Part shown: one piece after another, positions 63,567 to 64,000 of the stretch | Position numbering within the stretch: position 1 is the stretch's first letter | Layout of the letters: each line of letters begins with the position of its first letter | Assembly (NCBI GenBank): GCA_035559595.1 | Contig: DATMBF010000015.1 | Coordinates: 68,147-132,146, forward strand | DNA length: 64,000 bases | Direction of reading: 5' to 3' | DNA from: DATMBF01 sp035559595 | GTDB lineage: Bacteria > Bacteroidota > Ignavibacteria > UBA10030 | The notes under the pieces: model-generated | What the model was told of the DNA's origin: nothing | Databases searched by the model: none | The model's input: the letters and a program-made list of their open reading frames with translations, nothing else | Program-made: the position numbers and the translations under genes

Positions 63567-64000
63567 TCATTTCGCATCTAACAGGACGCGCACTTTCCAG
63601 AGCAGCTCATCGGGCTGGTACGGTTTCTGGATGTACTCATACGTGCCTAGCGATTTCAGCTTGTCACGGGATTTTTGATCGAGGTAGCCGGTGGCAAGGA
63701 TGCACTTGAGAACCGGATCGCGCTTGTGCAACGATTTGATCACTTCAATTCCATCAAGTCGTGGCAGACCGATATCACACACTACTGCTGCGATCTCATG
63801 TCGGTGGGCGTCGTACTGTTCCAGTGCGACAACGCCATCCTCCGCGCTGATGACACGATAGCCGTTAGATGTAAGGAGCACGGATACCAGTTCCCTCAGC
63901 ATCTCTTCATCTTCCACCACCAGGATCGTTTCGTGCCCTCCAGGGATCGCTGTCCCGGCTTTCTTGCGCTCCAACCGTGCCGCTTCCGGTGTTTCCTTCA
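63567..64000 (-). CDS. C-terminal receiver domain of a response regulator or hybrid histidine kinase (partial)
   Basis: The reading frame is open to the window edge, so the N-terminus lies outside. The visible ~144 residues hold a complete receiver: acidic residues in VVEDEEM, phospho-acceptor Asp in VVCDIGLPRLDG, Thr in ILATGY and Lys in YIQKPYQP. The short linker GGHETILVVEDE preceding it is typical of receivers fused behind PAS/histidine-kinase modules. An internal TTG (63974) could start a free-standing regulator instead. It is convergent with the CocE-like gene. Confidence 0.85.
   Translation of the reverse strand, partial: KETPEAARLERKKAGTAIPGGHETILVVEDEEMLRELVSVLLTSNGYRVISAEDGVVALEQYDAHRHEIAAVVCDIGLPRLDGIEVIKSLHKRDPVLKCILATGYLDQKSRDKLKSLGTYEYIQKPYQPDELLWKVRVLLDAK

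Overview
The window looks like a chromosomal segment of a bacterium from the Bacteroidota/Chlorobi/Ignavibacteria side of the FCB superphylum. The evidence is a C-terminal type IX secretion (T9SS) sorting domain on a 1183-residue exported protein, a PorV-like outer-membrane barrel, a TonB-dependent receptor with an N-terminal carboxypeptidase-regulatory-like domain, and M16 and CocE-type exported hydrolases. Clear TTGAC-N16/17-TATATT-type promoters and frequent GTG/TTG starts with good Shine-Dalgarno (SD) sequences argue against a typical Bacteroidia genome and fit Ignavibacteria-like lineages better. This placement is inference; no 16S rRNA is present. I see no insertion sequence, phage, CRISPR array or rRNA.

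Layout. (1) 1-8.9 kb: a winged-helix regulator with a degenerate receiver (+), then a convergent three-gene envelope operon (-): TonB-dependent receptor, T9SS cargo protein, PorV-like barrel. A run of three abutting hairpins lies upstream of it. (2) 9.1-11.9 kb: a two-gene serine biosynthesis unit (aminotransferase then serA, -). (3) 12-44.5 kb: a very long co-directional (-) information-processing cluster. In transcription order it is tRNA-Thr/Tyr/Gly/Thr, rpmG, tRNA-Trp, secE, nusG, rplKAJL, rpoBC, rpsLG, fusA, tuf, the S10, spc and alpha ribosomal clusters with secY, map, infA, rpmJ and rpoA, and finally ysxC. Internal control points visible in the DNA are a tRNA-operon promoter with a terminator-like leader, a repeat-bearing rplJ leader, a hairpin between rplL and rpoB, a near-consensus promoter before rpsL, a terminator between tuf and rpsJ, and a final terminator after ysxC. 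(4) 44.6-49.4 kb: a DUF2723 membrane protein translationally coupled to glnE (-).

(5) 49.5-58 kb (+): an acyl-CoA catabolic cluster with an EthD-like protein, three crotonase-family enzymes (one PaaG-like), a 3-hydroxyacyl-CoA dehydrogenase, an apparently catalytically dead second dehydrogenase-like protein, and a PaaJ/PcaF-like thiolase. Inserted into the same run are an exported protein of unknown function, a DUF1573 protein, a membrane-anchored rhodanese and a MauE/DoxX-like membrane protein, joined by overlapping stop/start codons. The set resembles the lower (beta-oxidation-like) half of phenylacetyl-CoA catabolism, without the epoxidase or ligase genes in view. (6) 58-63.5 kb (+): an exported pair of M16 peptidase homologues (one with the zinc motif, one without), a YdjM-like membrane protein and an exported CocE/NonD serine hydrolase. 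(7) 63.6-64 kb (-): the receiver-domain end of a protein running off the window, probably a hybrid histidine kinase.

The most unusual items are the active/pseudoenzyme dehydrogenase pair, the periplasmic-cysteine gene trio embedded in the acyl-CoA operon, the TonB-T9SS-PorV cassette with its structured leader, and the terminator-like leader in front of the tRNA operon. All need database comparison before being called new.
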